The translations under genes were made by a program, and so were the position numbers. Shown here in pieces: positions 43,150 to 57,835 of a stretch of 64,000 nucleotides of DNA. Source of the DNA: Symsagittifera roscoffensis (Eukaryota > Xenacoelomorpha > Acoela > Convolutidae); assembly GCF_963678635.1 (NCBI RefSeq), contig NC_087066.1, positions 3,846,485 through 3,910,484 on the forward strand, written 5' to 3'. Every line of letters begins with the position of its first letter. The stretch's first letter is position 1. A model generated the notes under the pieces. The model was not told the DNA's origin. It did no database searches and saw nothing but the letters and a program-made list of their open reading frames with translations.

Positions 43150-44320
43150 GATTATTGCTTGAGAATTGCTTGTCGGGGGAGGAATTTTGTTTTCGGGTGC
43201 ATTTTAGTGTTTTTTCTTTTTCATTTCCACGCAAAACTAGGAAACATAAATAATCATCGGGATGGGTCAAGCGATATAATATCGTATTAAAATTTTTTCA
43301 ATTGTTATTCGCTTGACACTCTGTTATTATTTTGTTCTTCTTTTTTGTCATTTGTTCACTAAAACTGTTCCTCGAATTCATTTCTTTTTATGACCGTAAA
43401 GTATGCCGCAATTTTCTTGTTTCCGTCAGATCCTTCTATCGCACGACTCACAAAAAATAACAAAACTTGAACAACTAAAGCTGAAATAAATTTTAATTGC
43501 AAAAACAAAAATATGTTCCCAAAATTTTTGCCTTATCAAACTATATGTTCGCAATTTGAAAACACTCGAAAAAGCCTGAGCTAAAGTATTTATATTTTAC
43601 TCGAAATAATTGAATGAAACTAATTGATTATTTTAGTTGCAAGTTTACTTCATAAATTTGTTCAATTTGTTCACTTTGCAGGAATTGAGATTGATGGCAG
43701 GAATTGGGATCAAAGTTTGTTTACAGGAATCGAGATCGAAATTGGGTTACACGAATTGGGATCAAAATTTGGTTACAGGAATCGGGATCGAAGTTGGGTT
43801 ACAGGAATTGAGATCGAAGTTGGTGACAGGAATCGGGATTGAAGTTGGGCCAGGAATTGGGATCGCAGTTGGGTTACAGGAAGTGAGATCGACGTTGGTG
43901 ATAGGAGGTGAGACTGGTAGCTGATCAACGTAGCTGAGACTGAACTTGTCGGTCAACACTAGTAAATAAAAGATATAAATTAAAACGTTACCACAAATAA
44001 ACATATTCAAAAAAAATCCAGTGTCGAGAAAAAAAGTTTGATTTCTTTGTTATTAGATTATTTTGTTTTTCTTTTTTGTCATTTCTTCACTAAAACTGTT
44101 CCTCGAATTCATTTTTTATTATGACCGTAAAGTATGCCTCAGTTTTTTTTGTTTCTGTCAGATCCTTCTATCCCACGACTCACAAAAAATAACAATATCT
44201 TGAAAAAAAAACTGAAAAATTGTTTTATGTATTTTTTTTCAGAGTAATTTCGGATCTTTCTGGGCTACTTGCTCAGCCACCGGCTACCTTTGTTACACTT
44301 AAAATTTAGATTACTGTGAG
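43150..44320 (+). repeat. R2 pieces with a 170-bp direct repeat
   Basis: 43300-43465 and 44035-44205 are direct repeats (CTAAAACTGTTCCTCGAATT, ATGACCGTAAAGTATGCC, GATCCTTCTATC). They align with the 18150-18230 part of R2. The second is followed by the R2 end segment (ACTTGCTCAGCCACCGGCTA). Confidence 0.65.
43678..43918 (+). repeat. Minisatellite of GGAATTGGGATCGAA units
   Basis: About ten units of roughly 20-26 bp share GGAAT(T/C)G(G/A)GATCGAAGTTGG, often with TTACA between. It lies between the two halves of the R2 direct repeat. The open frames through it are repeat artefacts. Confidence 0.85.
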
Positions 44321-45765
44321 TGATTTTAATAATTGTTTTGAACACGAAATAAAAAATGATCGAGGGTAATTTTTTAACTGGGTCGACATCCATGTAAGAA
44401 AACGCCCATAATACAGTTTCAACGCCCATCCATTGTCCATTGTAAAAACGCTTATCATACGCTTTTCATAGAAGAAATTTGCATGACAAACTTTTTTTAA
44501 TAGGAAACTTTTTTCAAGGTTATTGCAAATGGGTTTAAGACAAATTGATGGCAGTTTTTGCTACATGAGAGTAACTTTGGTATCCAAAAAAATATATTTT
44601 AAACAGAAAAAGTTTTATTAAACAATTTCATATACTTTAACATAACAAACCTAAAAACCATTATCAAGTGTTTTTATATAAAAACAAATCTTGTTATAGG
44701 TTTTTGTTTGCTAATATAAATCATTTTATGTAAGAAAAACGGGCAAACTTTTCTCAACCACAAAATTCTTTTCCAAGAAGTAAAAAATTTCTGGCCGTAT
44801 AGAAAATTGTGTTTTATGTATACAATTTTTCTAAGAAACTAAGCAATAATTTATATGGCAAATATCGACAAATGCAGTTTATTGGCGTGGTAAAGGCCAC
44901 TTACACTGGTGTTAGAAAATGTTTGGTTAGTTTGTTTTTGGACATCACTCAAAAGACTTATTTGGACTTATGCTTAAAAATGATTACGCATAGAGAACAA
45001 AAAAAAAGTTTCTTATAAGTTTCATTATATGCAAGCATTTTTTCAGTTATTTTATATATGTTTTTCTCTCGCAAATTGTTTGAAATTGTTTGACCATCGT
45101 TTTTTTATAGTATGAAATTTTTGGACGAGCTTTTTTTCAAATTTTGTATTTTTTATTTTTTCGCAGAAAATGTACCACTAACCAAATGATGTACCAAGTT
45201 ATGATCCTCTTCCTAAAGTGATCTAAGGGGCAGGGTGTTAAGTTGGTTTTAAGCCAGAATCCAGCATTTTACACGCAGAGTTGGGCATATGTTCTAAAAT
45301 AAACATTGGGTAGGAAAATTTTTACTTGGTTTAATAAGTGAGGAGGAAGTTAATTTGATTCCAAATAGTTTCAGATGGCTTCAAATTATTTTAAAAAATA
45401 AGCAGCCTTTATGAAAATAATGAGCATGTACCCATGATTGACCCAAAAAATTGAAGGCGCTCCGCTTTTACTGTTAGTTCTGCGATAAATTCAATATTTT
45501 TCCATGAACTGTCCAAAATTCTGCTGGCAATTAATTATACCTTTTGCCTTAAAATTAACTCAAAGAGGTAGTTTTGCTCTTGTCCAATAAAAACCCTGTT
45601 ATTTTTTATCGTTTTCTTTTAAAATTAAATTAAAAACTGTCAAATATACAATTTATCAAGTAGAAATTGATTTTATAAACAGAAAAAGTTTGCCGCGTGT
45701 AATCAAAAGAAGCAGCTATGACGTTTGAGTTTCTGAAGTAGGATTCGTTGTTTTCACTTTCTTTT

Positions 45766-47820
<2,055 letters not shown>

Positions 47821-50010
47821 AGCGAGATAAAGGTGTCAGTTATCTTTCAAATTTGGATACAAATAATTGGAAATTTATTGCAAAATGGTTAAAAGATTAC
47901 ATATTAATAGGGCGATTAGCCCACGTAATCAGTTGCGCGTGAAAAAGTAATTTAATTAGTAGAATAACTTATACTTATCTCTAGTTCTAAACCAGTATGG
48001 AAGTTTTTGGAACTTATCAATTCCAGATGTTGTCCAGTTTTCAATAAAAACTTTGTCAGCCCAGAAATTTAAATGAGTTTTTATTAAAAGTGAGTTGAGT
48101 TAATTTCAAAGATAGAAGAAAGGGCAAAAATTAATTTTTCAGATGAAAGTTGGAATTTTTGAGTCAAAGAGGGCTTGTTTGTTCTGTGTAAACAGAAGTG
48201 TTAATGGGGAAAGATGCTTTTCGGGTGTTTGGTGTTTAGCTAATGTTTATGAAAGGTGTTTATAAGCGGGGCAATTGTTTTTTCGATGGCAATCTGCCTA
48301 TTGAGATTTAAGTTATATCTGAGGGCGAGGCAGAGGCACGACTGAGGCGGCGGGTAAAATGGGTAAATGGGGTAAAAAATAAGCGAAATGAAATTTGAAT
48401 TGCCTTTGGAAATCGAAATAATCCCGCAAAGTGGATGGGACTTAGGGGTGGAAATTGATTTAAAAATGTTTTTATATCCCCTCACTTACTTTTCAATGGG
48501 ACTGCAGGGCAAATAATGGCGAAAAGTAATATTTAATTAATCAAGTAATGGAATAGAACTTAATGAATTATCCAACTCTCCAATCACATTTTTCCGCCCT
48601 AATCCCCCCAAGACTTCACACCGATTAAAATATATTTACTGAGTGGACACAAATCAAATGAGCCACACTTAATAATCAGCCCCCTCTCCACTTAACCCCC
48701 TTTTCACTTAGCCCACTAGGATCGCTTTTCTTTCTTCTGGGCCGAAGAGACCGCACTTAAAGCATTTGCCCAAATCCCAACAAAATCAATTAGAATAATT
48801 CCATCTTTTAAGCATAAATTGGCGCTTTTAATTTCTTTCAACTTGCTCTGGTTAGCTAACTAGGTTATAACATTATAAATCCCAAGCTTGCACAGCACAG
48901 ATTAAATGATAATAACAAGTTTAAAGGTCCCCCTAATTCGCACTGCGTGATCCGGAGAGCTCCAAAATTAATAAAAGTTTTCATTAAAAATTTATTGTTT
49001 TTATTAACAGCTAATTCGCCCATTTAGACTCAAAAATCCACTTGGGCTCCGATTGTGCCCAAATAGCATCCCAAAGAGGATCAACTGAGAGCCGGCGGAG
49101 CAGTCATTTGCTACTGATTGATATACTCTTAATCGTCTTCTCCCGAGAACCCATGAACAGTCTCTACTTCTTCAGTCTCAATTATCGAGTCCACTTTTTT
49201 TTCAGGAGTCAAATTTGTATAGTCATGAAATATTAAAGTCGCTTTTTGTTTTAAAAATAGAATGAAAGCTATTAAATGGCACTGAAAATAGATTAAGCAT
49301 TCAAATAGGTTGTCAAAGTATGAAGTTTCTCAGATGAATGTTATCAGACTCGTAAGTCGTAGCTGTGTCGTAGATGTGCTTTTCGAAAGATTTAAACTAT
49401 TAGGGCTAAAAATTGGAATCATTTTTTGCCACAACAAACCTGCGCTGACTTTTATTCCAAAATGATCAGCTATTAACTAGTACTCTGTCCTTTATTGGGC
49501 TTCAATTCTTCATTTCATCCGATAGACTAATCCGTGGATATCAATTAAACAATGCAACTTTGTCTTTAGGCCTGCCCCCTGTAATCTTTTAATTTTGCAG
49601 TTATAAAATGAATTGCTCATATTGTTGATTCAAAAGAGCTCAGCTCCGTTTTTCATGTCAATTTGACTAGCCTCATACATACAGTTGACATTTTTTAACC
49701 CGCTCTCACTAAAAAAAAAGAAAATAATTGATTGTATTTTAAATATAGTTGCACGTTTATCGAAACTAAAGTGAACTAATTTTCAGCGCCAAATTGAATG
49801 TTTGAAAGATTTACAATCGACTATAATGGTAACAATTTTAGTGGCCGGATAAAATTTATAGTCAATTACCTAGATTCGATTATAATAAACTATAATCCCT
49901 CATTTTGCAAAACTAAAGCCTATCACATCAAAAAACTAGTATATTGGATTATAATTTGCATGGAAACTTAAAAAATAAATAACTTTGATCCGCGTTGAAG
50001 TTTGAGACTC
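47821..50010. other. Upstream flank of Mnx, no gene recognised
   Basis: It is poorer in the dispersed repeats than the rest of the window. TAATTA-type homeodomain sites occur (for example TTTAATTAATCAAG near 48531), and a pyrimidine-rich stretch with repeated CCACTTA words lies at 48650-48715. It is a plausible place for the promoter and enhancers, but no element is certain. Confidence 0.4.
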
Positions 50011-50024
50011 AAAAAAAGCTTGGT

Positions 50025-50400
50025 AAATTGCGCCGCGTACCGTTTTTAAGCAAAAATCGCGGCGCTGGTTAAAGTTGCGACGCCGGTCTTTTTTTGGCTG
50101 GCGCGGCTCAAAAACATTTTGGGTAACATGTTCAAACGTGCCAGTCGTGATGTGTTTTTTAGTCCTGCCGGTTTGGACCCGTTGGCAACTTTCAGTCGCG
50201 CCATTTTGCTAGGTCGCTCCGGTCGCAAAGGTTTTTTTTGGGTCGAAACGGTGGCGGTGGTATTTTTCAGATGCGTCGGTATTGAAATGCCAAGATTTGG
50301 CTGCGCTCGTCTGCGATCGCATAGTATAATAATGACAATCTGCAACTGCTAAATTTGGTCGCACCGGTTAATTTTAAGGTCGCCAATTTTGAATTGAAAA
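50025..50400. other. CpG-rich block with repeated GGTCGC words
   Basis: Unlike its AT-rich neighbours it has many CG pairs and scattered words GGTCGC, GTCGCGCC, GCGCCGC and CACCGG. Frames are open on both strands (50046-50345 minus, 50119-50352 plus), as expected for a low-TA stretch. No domain is recognised. Confidence 0.55.
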
Positions 50401-50479
50401 TGAGCTATAAAAAACAATTTGGTCGTAAAATTTGTCGGCTTATTTGTTTTATTGAGGACAAATATAGCTAGTTGTTCTG

Positions 50480-50690
50480 GATTCCACAATTGTAAGTTGA
50501 TTCCGCATATTTAGGCGGAATCCGCAAATATAAACAGATTCCGCAAACTTATGCGGATTCCGATTACAATTTGAAGAGTTCCACTTACAATTTGCGCAAT
50601 CAGTTTACTGTTTGCAACAATTCTGTTTTGGATTTTTGCGGAAACTGCTTGCAATTTACAAAATGCACAGTTCGGCCTCGTGATGTTAAA
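50480..50690. repeat. Block of inverted ATTCCGCA words
   Basis: GATTCCGCATATT, GGCGGAATCCGCAAAT, CAGATTCCGCAAAC and ATGCGGATTCCGATT alternate in orientation. Similar words occur in the unit-B-only piece at 31795-32000. Confidence 0.5.
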
Positions 50691-51865
50691 CCATTTTAAA
50701 TTAATTATAGTCATTTTTCATAGTTTTTATAGACAAACCAAAAAATTAGCATATAAATCGATCATCAAATATTTTACTGAAAACTGGAAACTATATTACA
50801 GCAAAAACCTTCCATTTGAGTCTCTATGGTCTAAGTAGTGTCTGCCGGACTATATCAAAAACCGATAATAACAAAGGAGTCATCGTCGTTTTAGGTTGCA
50901 CCAGATGTGAGTTAAGTGAAATTTCTATGACTTTCAAAGGTTTTTAAAAACTATGGATCAATTGTTTTTTCTACCACAGCTTAAAAATCAAAACATCTTT
51001 GATGAAATAGGAACACATTGTGTTCAAAACACAAGTTTTTGCTTAAGAATCATAGCAAAAGTTGATATTTCAACCTTCATAAAAAATTTGTCGACTTCTT
51101 TCGGGGATCTGGTTGAGAGGGGCAAAATTAAACTGCGCAAAAGCGTCAATACTCGAAATAGTTACTTCCTGGTTTCATTGGTCGGTCGTGGAAAAAAGGA
51201 TCAAGAAATTATAAACAATTTTTTCTTCACCAGTTCGGCTTTATTGGTTTAATAACTAGTTATAAGAAAAACTAATACTTCTTTCGATTTTCCGAGGCGC
51301 ATTTGACTTGAAAATTTTATTATCAGAAAGTGTAATCTTAAGATTGTAATCAACTTAAAAAGTCAAAAAAATTACAGCTTCATACCATTCAAAAACATCA
51401 ACAAAAAGCAAACCTGAGGTTGTCTTAATATGAGCAGCACTTACAGTTTTAAAATGTGGAAGTGGTTTTTATTGGTTTTATTTTTCTGCGCAAGTCTTCG
51501 GAATCTAAAAGAAACATCAAATATGATCAAGAATTGTATTTTTATGATTTGTAACAAGTATGATTTCACCGATTGAATTTTTGAAAAAATTTCACAGTAT
51601 TGAGAAAATAGGCCTCTTTTTTGTTTGCTTTTTACAATTTAAAACTAGTTGTCAATCGCTAAATTCAAACTTTAAAACAAACTTTCATTGTTCAAATCCC
51701 CACAAAATCATAAGAAAAAATTCATATATTTTTTTCAGCCCATGATATGTGATGGGGTTTGTGTAACTTGCAAAGCAACCAAGTTTTTAAATCTTTTTTT
51801 TTGCACATGTCACTGTTCCACCAAAAAAGAATAGTAGAGACAGGGGTTTCGGTCGACCAAAAAAT
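50691..51865. other. No gene recognised; a 99-codon frame at 50953-51252
   Basis: The plus frame from 50953 is open for 99 codons but has no known motif, and its composition follows the AT-rich background. I leave it as unsupported. Confidence 0.4.
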
Positions 51866-51869
51866 CGAA

Positions 51870-54480
51870 ACATACCTCGACTACTGTCGAAATATTCCTC
51901 GAGCACGGTCATAACATACCTCGAGCCTGGTCGAGCACGGTAGAAACATACCTCGAGCACGTTCAAGACATACCTCGAGCACGGTCGAGCACGGTAGAAA
52001 CATACCTCGAGCACGATCGAAACATACCTCAAGCCTGGTCGTGCACGGTAGAAACATACCTCGAGCACGATCGAAACATACCTCAAGCCTGGTCGTGCAC
52101 GGTAGAAACATACCTCGAGCGCGGTCGAAATATACTTCAACAACGGTCGAAATATTCCTCGAGCACGGTCATAACATACCTCGAGCCTGGTCGTGCACGG
52201 TAGAAACATACCTCGAGCACGTTCAAGACATACCTCGAGCACGGTCGAGCACGGTAGAAACATACCTCGAGCACGTTCGAGACATACCTCGAGCACGGTC
52301 GAGCACGGTAGAAACATACCTCGAGCACGATCGAAACATACCTCGAGCCTGGTCGTGCAAGGTAGAAACATACCTCGAGCACGGTCGAAACATGCTTCAA
52401 CCACGGTCGAAACATACCTCGAGCCTGGTCGTGCACGGTAGAAACATACCTCGAGCACGGTCGAAACATACTTCAATCACGGTCGAAACATACTTCGAGC
52501 CTGGTCGTGCACGGTCGAAACATACTTCAACCACGGTCGAAACATACCTCGAGCCTGGTCGTGCACGGTAGAAACATACCTCGAGCACGATCGAAACATA
52601 CCTCGAGCCTGGTCGTGCACGGTAGAAACATACCTCGAGCGCGGTCGAAATATACTTCAACCACGGTCGAAACATACCTCGAGCGCGGTCGAAACATACC
52701 GCAAGCACGGTAAAAACATACCTCGAGCACGGTCGAAACATACCTAAACCACGGTCGAAGCATACCTCGAGCATGATCGAAACATACCTTGAGCGCGGTC
52801 GAAACTTACCTCGAGCACGGTCGAGCACGGTAGAAACATACCTCGAGCACGATCTAAACATACTTCAACCACGGTCGAAACATACTTCGAGCCTGGTCGT
52901 GCACGGTCGAAACATACTTCAACCACGGTCGAAACATACCTCGAGCCTGGTCGTGCACGGTAGAAACATACCTCGAGCACGATCGAAACATACCTCGAGC
53001 CCGGTCGTGCACGGTAGAAACATACCTCGAGCACGTTCGAGACATACCTCGAGCACAATCGAGCACGGTAAAAACATACCTCGAGCACGATCGAAACATA
53101 CCTCGAGCACGGTCGAAACATGCTTCAACCACGGTCGAAACATACCTCGAGCCTGGTCGTGCACGGTAGAAACATACCTCGAGCACGGTCGAAACATACT
53201 TCAATCACGGTCGAAACATACTTCGAGCCTGGTCGTGCACGGTCGAAACATACTTCAACCACGGTCGAAACATACCTCGAGCCTGGTCGTGCACGGTAGA
53301 AACATACCTCGAGCACGATCGAAACATACCTCGAGCCTGGTCGTGCACGGTAGAAACATACCTCGAGCACGTTCGAGACATACCTCGAGCACGATCGAGC
53401 ACGGTAGAAACATACCTCGAGCACGATCGAAACATACCTCGAGCCTGGTCGTGCACGGTAGAAACATACCTCGAGCGCGGTCGAAATATACTTCAACCAC
53501 GGTCGAAACATACCTCGAGCGCGGTCGAAACATACCTCAAGCACGGTAAAAACATGACTCGAGCACGGTCGAAACATACCTCAACCACGGTCGAAGCATA
53601 CCTCGAGCATGATCGAGCACGGTAGAAACATACCTCGAGCACGATCTAAACATACTTCAATCACGGTCGAAACATACTTCGAGCCTGGTCGTGCACGGTC
53701 GAAACATACTTCAACCACGGTCGAAACATACCTCGAGCCTGGTCGTGCACGGTAGAAACATACCTCGAGCACGATCGAAACATACCTCGAGCCCGGTCGT
53801 GCACGGTAGAAACATACCTCGAGCACGTTCGAGACATACCTCGAGCACAATCGAGCACGGTAGAAACATACCTCGAGCACGATCGAAACATACCTCGAGC
53901 CTGATTGTGCACGGTAGAAATATACATCGAGCACGGTCGAAACATACTTCAACCACGGTCGAAACATACCTCGAGCGCGGTCGAAACATACCTCAAGCAC
54001 GGTAAAAACATACCTCGAGCACGATCGAAACATACCTCGAGCCCGGTCGTGCACGGTAGAAACATACCTCGAGCACGTTCGAGACATACCTCGAGCACAA
54101 TCGAGCACGGTAGAAACATACCTCGAGCACGATCGAAACATACCTCGAGCCTGATCGTGCACGGTAGAAATATACATCGAGCACGGTCGAAACATACTTC
54201 AACCACGGTCGAAACATTACTCGAGCGCGGTCGAAACATACCTCAAGCACGGTAAAAACATACCTCGAGCACGGTCGAAACATACCTCAACCACGATCGA
54301 AGCATACCTCGAGCATGATCGAAACATACCTCGAGCGCGGTCGAAACATACCTCGAGCACGGTCGAGCACGGTAGAAACATACCTCGAGCACGATCTGAA
54401 CATACTTCAACCACGGTCGAAACATACTTCGAGCGCGGTCGAAACATACTTCAACCACGGTCGAAACATACCTCGACTTT
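51870..54480. repeat. 2.6-kb minisatellite with 22/32-bp units
   Basis: The base unit is CTCGAGCACGGTCGAAACATAC (given here as CTCGAGCACGGT plus CGAAACATAC), mixed with a longer form carrying CTGGTCGTGCACGGTAG. More than 100 CTCGAG, CGAGC and GGTCGAAAC words fill it. Larger blocks recur, for example around 52860-53050, 53210-53420 and 53690-53890, so there is a higher order. Open frames of up to 258 codons run on both strands because 22+32 is divisible by 3 and the unit lacks stops in several frames. I regard these as artefacts. Confidence 0.97.
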
Positions 54481-54779
54481 CTCGAGCACTGTTAAAAAAG
54501 ACCGATTGTTCCGCTGTAATTCTGAGTCAAAAAAGAAAAAATCTCAAATATCAACAAATTTTTAAACATTTTCGACCCCAATTCCAAACCAGTGTTCCAA
54601 AAGATAGAAAAACATAACTAAGAATTAGTTCAACTCTTCAAAGCAGTAAGACTGCGAACAACTCACTCTTATCATTTCATTTTGATTAAAAAACATCAAA
54701 ACATGTTAAACGAAACGTTATTCATATTATAACGTTTAAATTTGGGTAACTCATAATGTTTGAAAGTCGAAACAAACCT

Positions 54780-55280
54780 GATTTGGTCTAGCACGGTAAA
54801 AACATATCTTGCTTGGGTCAAGCACGGTCGACCATAATTTTTCGGTCGATTAAGATCAAAGCATATCTTGCAAGGGCCAAGCACACATTTTTCGGTCGAG
54901 CACAGTCGAAACATATCTTGTTTGGGTCGAGAACGTTCGAGCACATTTTTCTTCGGTCAAATTCGGTCAAAAATTATCTTGCTTGGGTCGAGCTTTTTTT
55001 TTTGGTCGATTACGGTCGAAACATACCAGATCAAGCGCGGACGAAATTTTTTTTACTTTTTAGTGCACATTTTTTTTACGAGTACGGTCGAGCACATTTT
55101 TTTTCGGTCGAGTACGTTCGAAAAAAATCTTGCTTATGTCGAGTACGGTCAAGCACATTTTTTGGTCGATTAAGGTCAAAACATACCGAGCTTTGGTCGA
55201 GCACGGTCAAAACATATCGAATTTTGGTCGAGATGATCGAAAAAAATCAATTTTTGGTTGTGACGGTGTTAAAAAACAAG
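54780..55280. repeat. Decayed relatives of the minisatellite unit
   Basis: Units of about 40-60 bp share GGTCGAGCACGGTC, CGAAACATATCTTGC and TTTTTCGGTCGA. They are far less regular than the main array and start after about 300 bp of unrelated sequence. Confidence 0.8.
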
Positions 55281-57325
55281 AAAAACACTTCGACCAGGAA
55301 GTTGATCATATAAAAAAAATCGATGAATCAGTGCCTTATGCTCCTTAACTGATTTAGCACTAATTTTTTTCTGATAGTACAAGAAACTAACTTTTTCAGA
55401 AGTGCTTTAAAAAATGATTTTAATTAGTTTTTCAACAGATTTAGCTCTTTCTGTATTCAGTGAAGTTAGTAAATTTTGTGTCTGTAATTTCATGAAAATT
55501 ATGATAACTCTGCAAACCACAAAAGTATCCAATCGTTTTCTGCTTTTGCAGCCTAAAAATGTGTATGGATGTTAAAATAATTTTCTGGCTTAAAATTGAA
55601 TGTGTGTGAGAACATGGTGTTCAGATAAACTTATTCAGAAAATCGTCGCATGAAACCACGTATTTGATTGAATGATTATTTAGACACAAAATATTATACA
55701 GCCAGCATCATCATCATCATCATCGTCATCGTTTCTTCTTGATACACTTTTTCTCGATACTCAAGTGTTCCTAGTGTTTCTCTGATAAAATTTCTTGCCG
55801 TAAATTAGTTGAGAATTAGCCCCAACTCTAAAGTGAGTTAGGATTAATGTAAAAATTTATTTGCGTTGACTTCGTCCAGAGAATAGTCGACATGAATACT
55901 TCCGCAACTCTGAAGTGAGCTTCAATGGTTAAGGAATTCATACACAAGGAATTGTTCGTACTTTTTCAAACTCAAGTGCTGCGAACGAAATTGCTGACGT
56001 TGCGTGAGTGAAGATATTATGTTTAAGCCTATTTAGTGCACAAAGCTGATTTAAACTATCCGGGCACAAAAAATTAAAATTGAAGTTTTAATTGCGTTTT
56101 CTTTAAAGTGGAATAACTTAGGGTGAAAAATTATGAGATCAAAACTTGCTCAGAATTTCAACAAAATTAAATGGTGCAATTTGTTTGCGAAATGAGGGAA
56201 AACAATTTTATCCAAAAAAGAGCGTTTTTGGTTTTTTATTCGAAACTACGCCAAAACTATTGAGCCAATCACTGACATAATTATATCAAAATGAGCCTCT
56301 AACGTAGCCCAACAAACTTTAAGAAAATTATAATCTCCAAACATTGTATAATCTAATTTTTTTCGTTTTATCGTCAAAAAGACGTTTTTATTACATTTTT
56401 GAATAGAGTATAACCTTCTTAAAATTTGTTGAGCTAGGTGAGAAGCTCACTTTGATAATTTTGAGTTAGGGATTGACTCGGTAGTTTTGGCGTAAATTTT
56501 GTTTAACTAAAAAACTTAAATTAATCAACTTCTGGGTTACATTTTACCCTAATTTCGCAAAATACAATGCACCATAACATTTTGCTGCAATTCTAAGCAA
56601 ACTTTGTCTTTTCACCTGAAATCCACCCAATTTCAAGAAAACGCGTTCCGAATTTCAAGGTTATTGCGTTTTGTCCGGATAGTTTAAATCAGCACTGTAA
56701 TAAAGGCAAAATTTTATTTTAGGGAACTTTCTAGTGTCGTGTAAAACTATTTACAAAAATATTTTAGTTCAAAATTTTTATAGAAAACTATAAGGATTAC
56801 CTATTTGCCCGTTGTCAGAAATGAAGGGAAAAAGAAACTTCGGGGTGACTACGTTCTCATTTTTCAAGTAAAATTTGCAAAAATGAACTAAAATAAGCTG
56901 CAGCATAACAAACCAAACAACTTATTGTGACTGAATTGAGATTTAGCGAAGCTACAGTCTTTTTTTAATTTAATCAGCCTCTATAGATTTGAAGTTTTGG
57001 AAAAAAAATAATAAAGTTGAATCCCAAAAAACTACTCAGCAAATAGTAATCAAATTTTACCGGTTCCTTGATCTTTTGAACTTGATTTGTTAAATAGTTA
57101 TTTCAGATGACGAATTGCCCATTTGAATGAAAATCGAAACATCTGCACAACTCACAATTTACAGTAAAAAATTTACAGAATCTATCTTGTGCGGTCCGTA
57201 CCGCACTGAATTTTTATGAATCATAATCAACTTTTTTGGAGTTGCATTGTCAATCTTTTTATTATTCAAAAACATCTACTTACAATCAATTGCAAATCAA
57301 ATACAATCCAAATTAATAGCAAGGA
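55281..57325. other. Intergenic, no gene recognised
   Basis: The sequence is AT-rich with a short (ATC)n near 55706-55730. No frame with a domain is seen. Confidence 0.55.
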
Positions 57326-57329
57326 TAAC

Positions 57330-57835
57330 TGGTTGCTGTGCACGTGCCAGAGAATGTTCCGACCATAGTCTTAAAAAATATATATATATATATATTTCAA
57401 ATTACAGTAGCTTTTTTTGCGTTGTGTGATTAAGGGTCGGAAAGAAAAACTAGATTTCAAGCATATTCGAGAGTCATAGTGATAGTAAATTAACCATATT
57501 GGAAAAATGGCTAGAAAAACAAAAAAAAACAAAAAAATCAAAGTAAGCTTTTAAGCTATTCAAATAAACTGTTGTAAGCTTGCTCACTCAAAATTAGACA
57601 GAAATCAAAAATTCTAAAGCAGTTTTCCTCAATACTGGGACATTTTTTGGAACATTTTTGAAGTCAATCGAATGACGACTAAAATGGCTTTAAAATGATA
57701 TTTCAGTCAACCCTCTCCGCTGATTTTTTCCAGTAGATGATTTTGCATGGAAAAAACTAAAAAACACCCGAATACAAAGTTCTTCCCCATTTTTCAATGG
57801 TCGGAAAAATAATCGATGACAAGCATTTAATTCAA
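57330..57835 (-). repeat. R2 repeat copy
   Basis: The end segment GGTCGGAACATTCTCTGGC (minus strand, about 57350-57365) is followed by ACGTGCACAGCAACC. The rest follows the 22060-22660 copy, including the block near CGAATACAAAGTTCTTCCCC. An (AT)n run lies at 57380-57396. Confidence 0.7.

Larger units (their letters stand above)
41013..45765. other. Intergenic, no gene recognised
   Basis: Apart from the repeats listed separately (MULE-like MITE, R2 pieces, minisatellite), I see only AT-rich sequence. Frames at 41345-41711 overlap each other and lack domains. An R4-like piece lies near 44450-44510. Confidence 0.55.

Noticed and set aside
43300-44205. Short LTR element (direct repeats as LTRs)
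   Set aside because: There are no TG...CA ends, no primer site after the left repeat, and no target duplication that I could see.
50953-51252. 99-codon plus-strand gene
   Set aside because: It has no motif, background composition, and no splice or promoter signal that I could defend.
51870-54480. CRISPR-like array
   Set aside because: The units are all related to each other with no unique spacers, the unit length varies, and the DNA is eukaryotic. It is a minisatellite.
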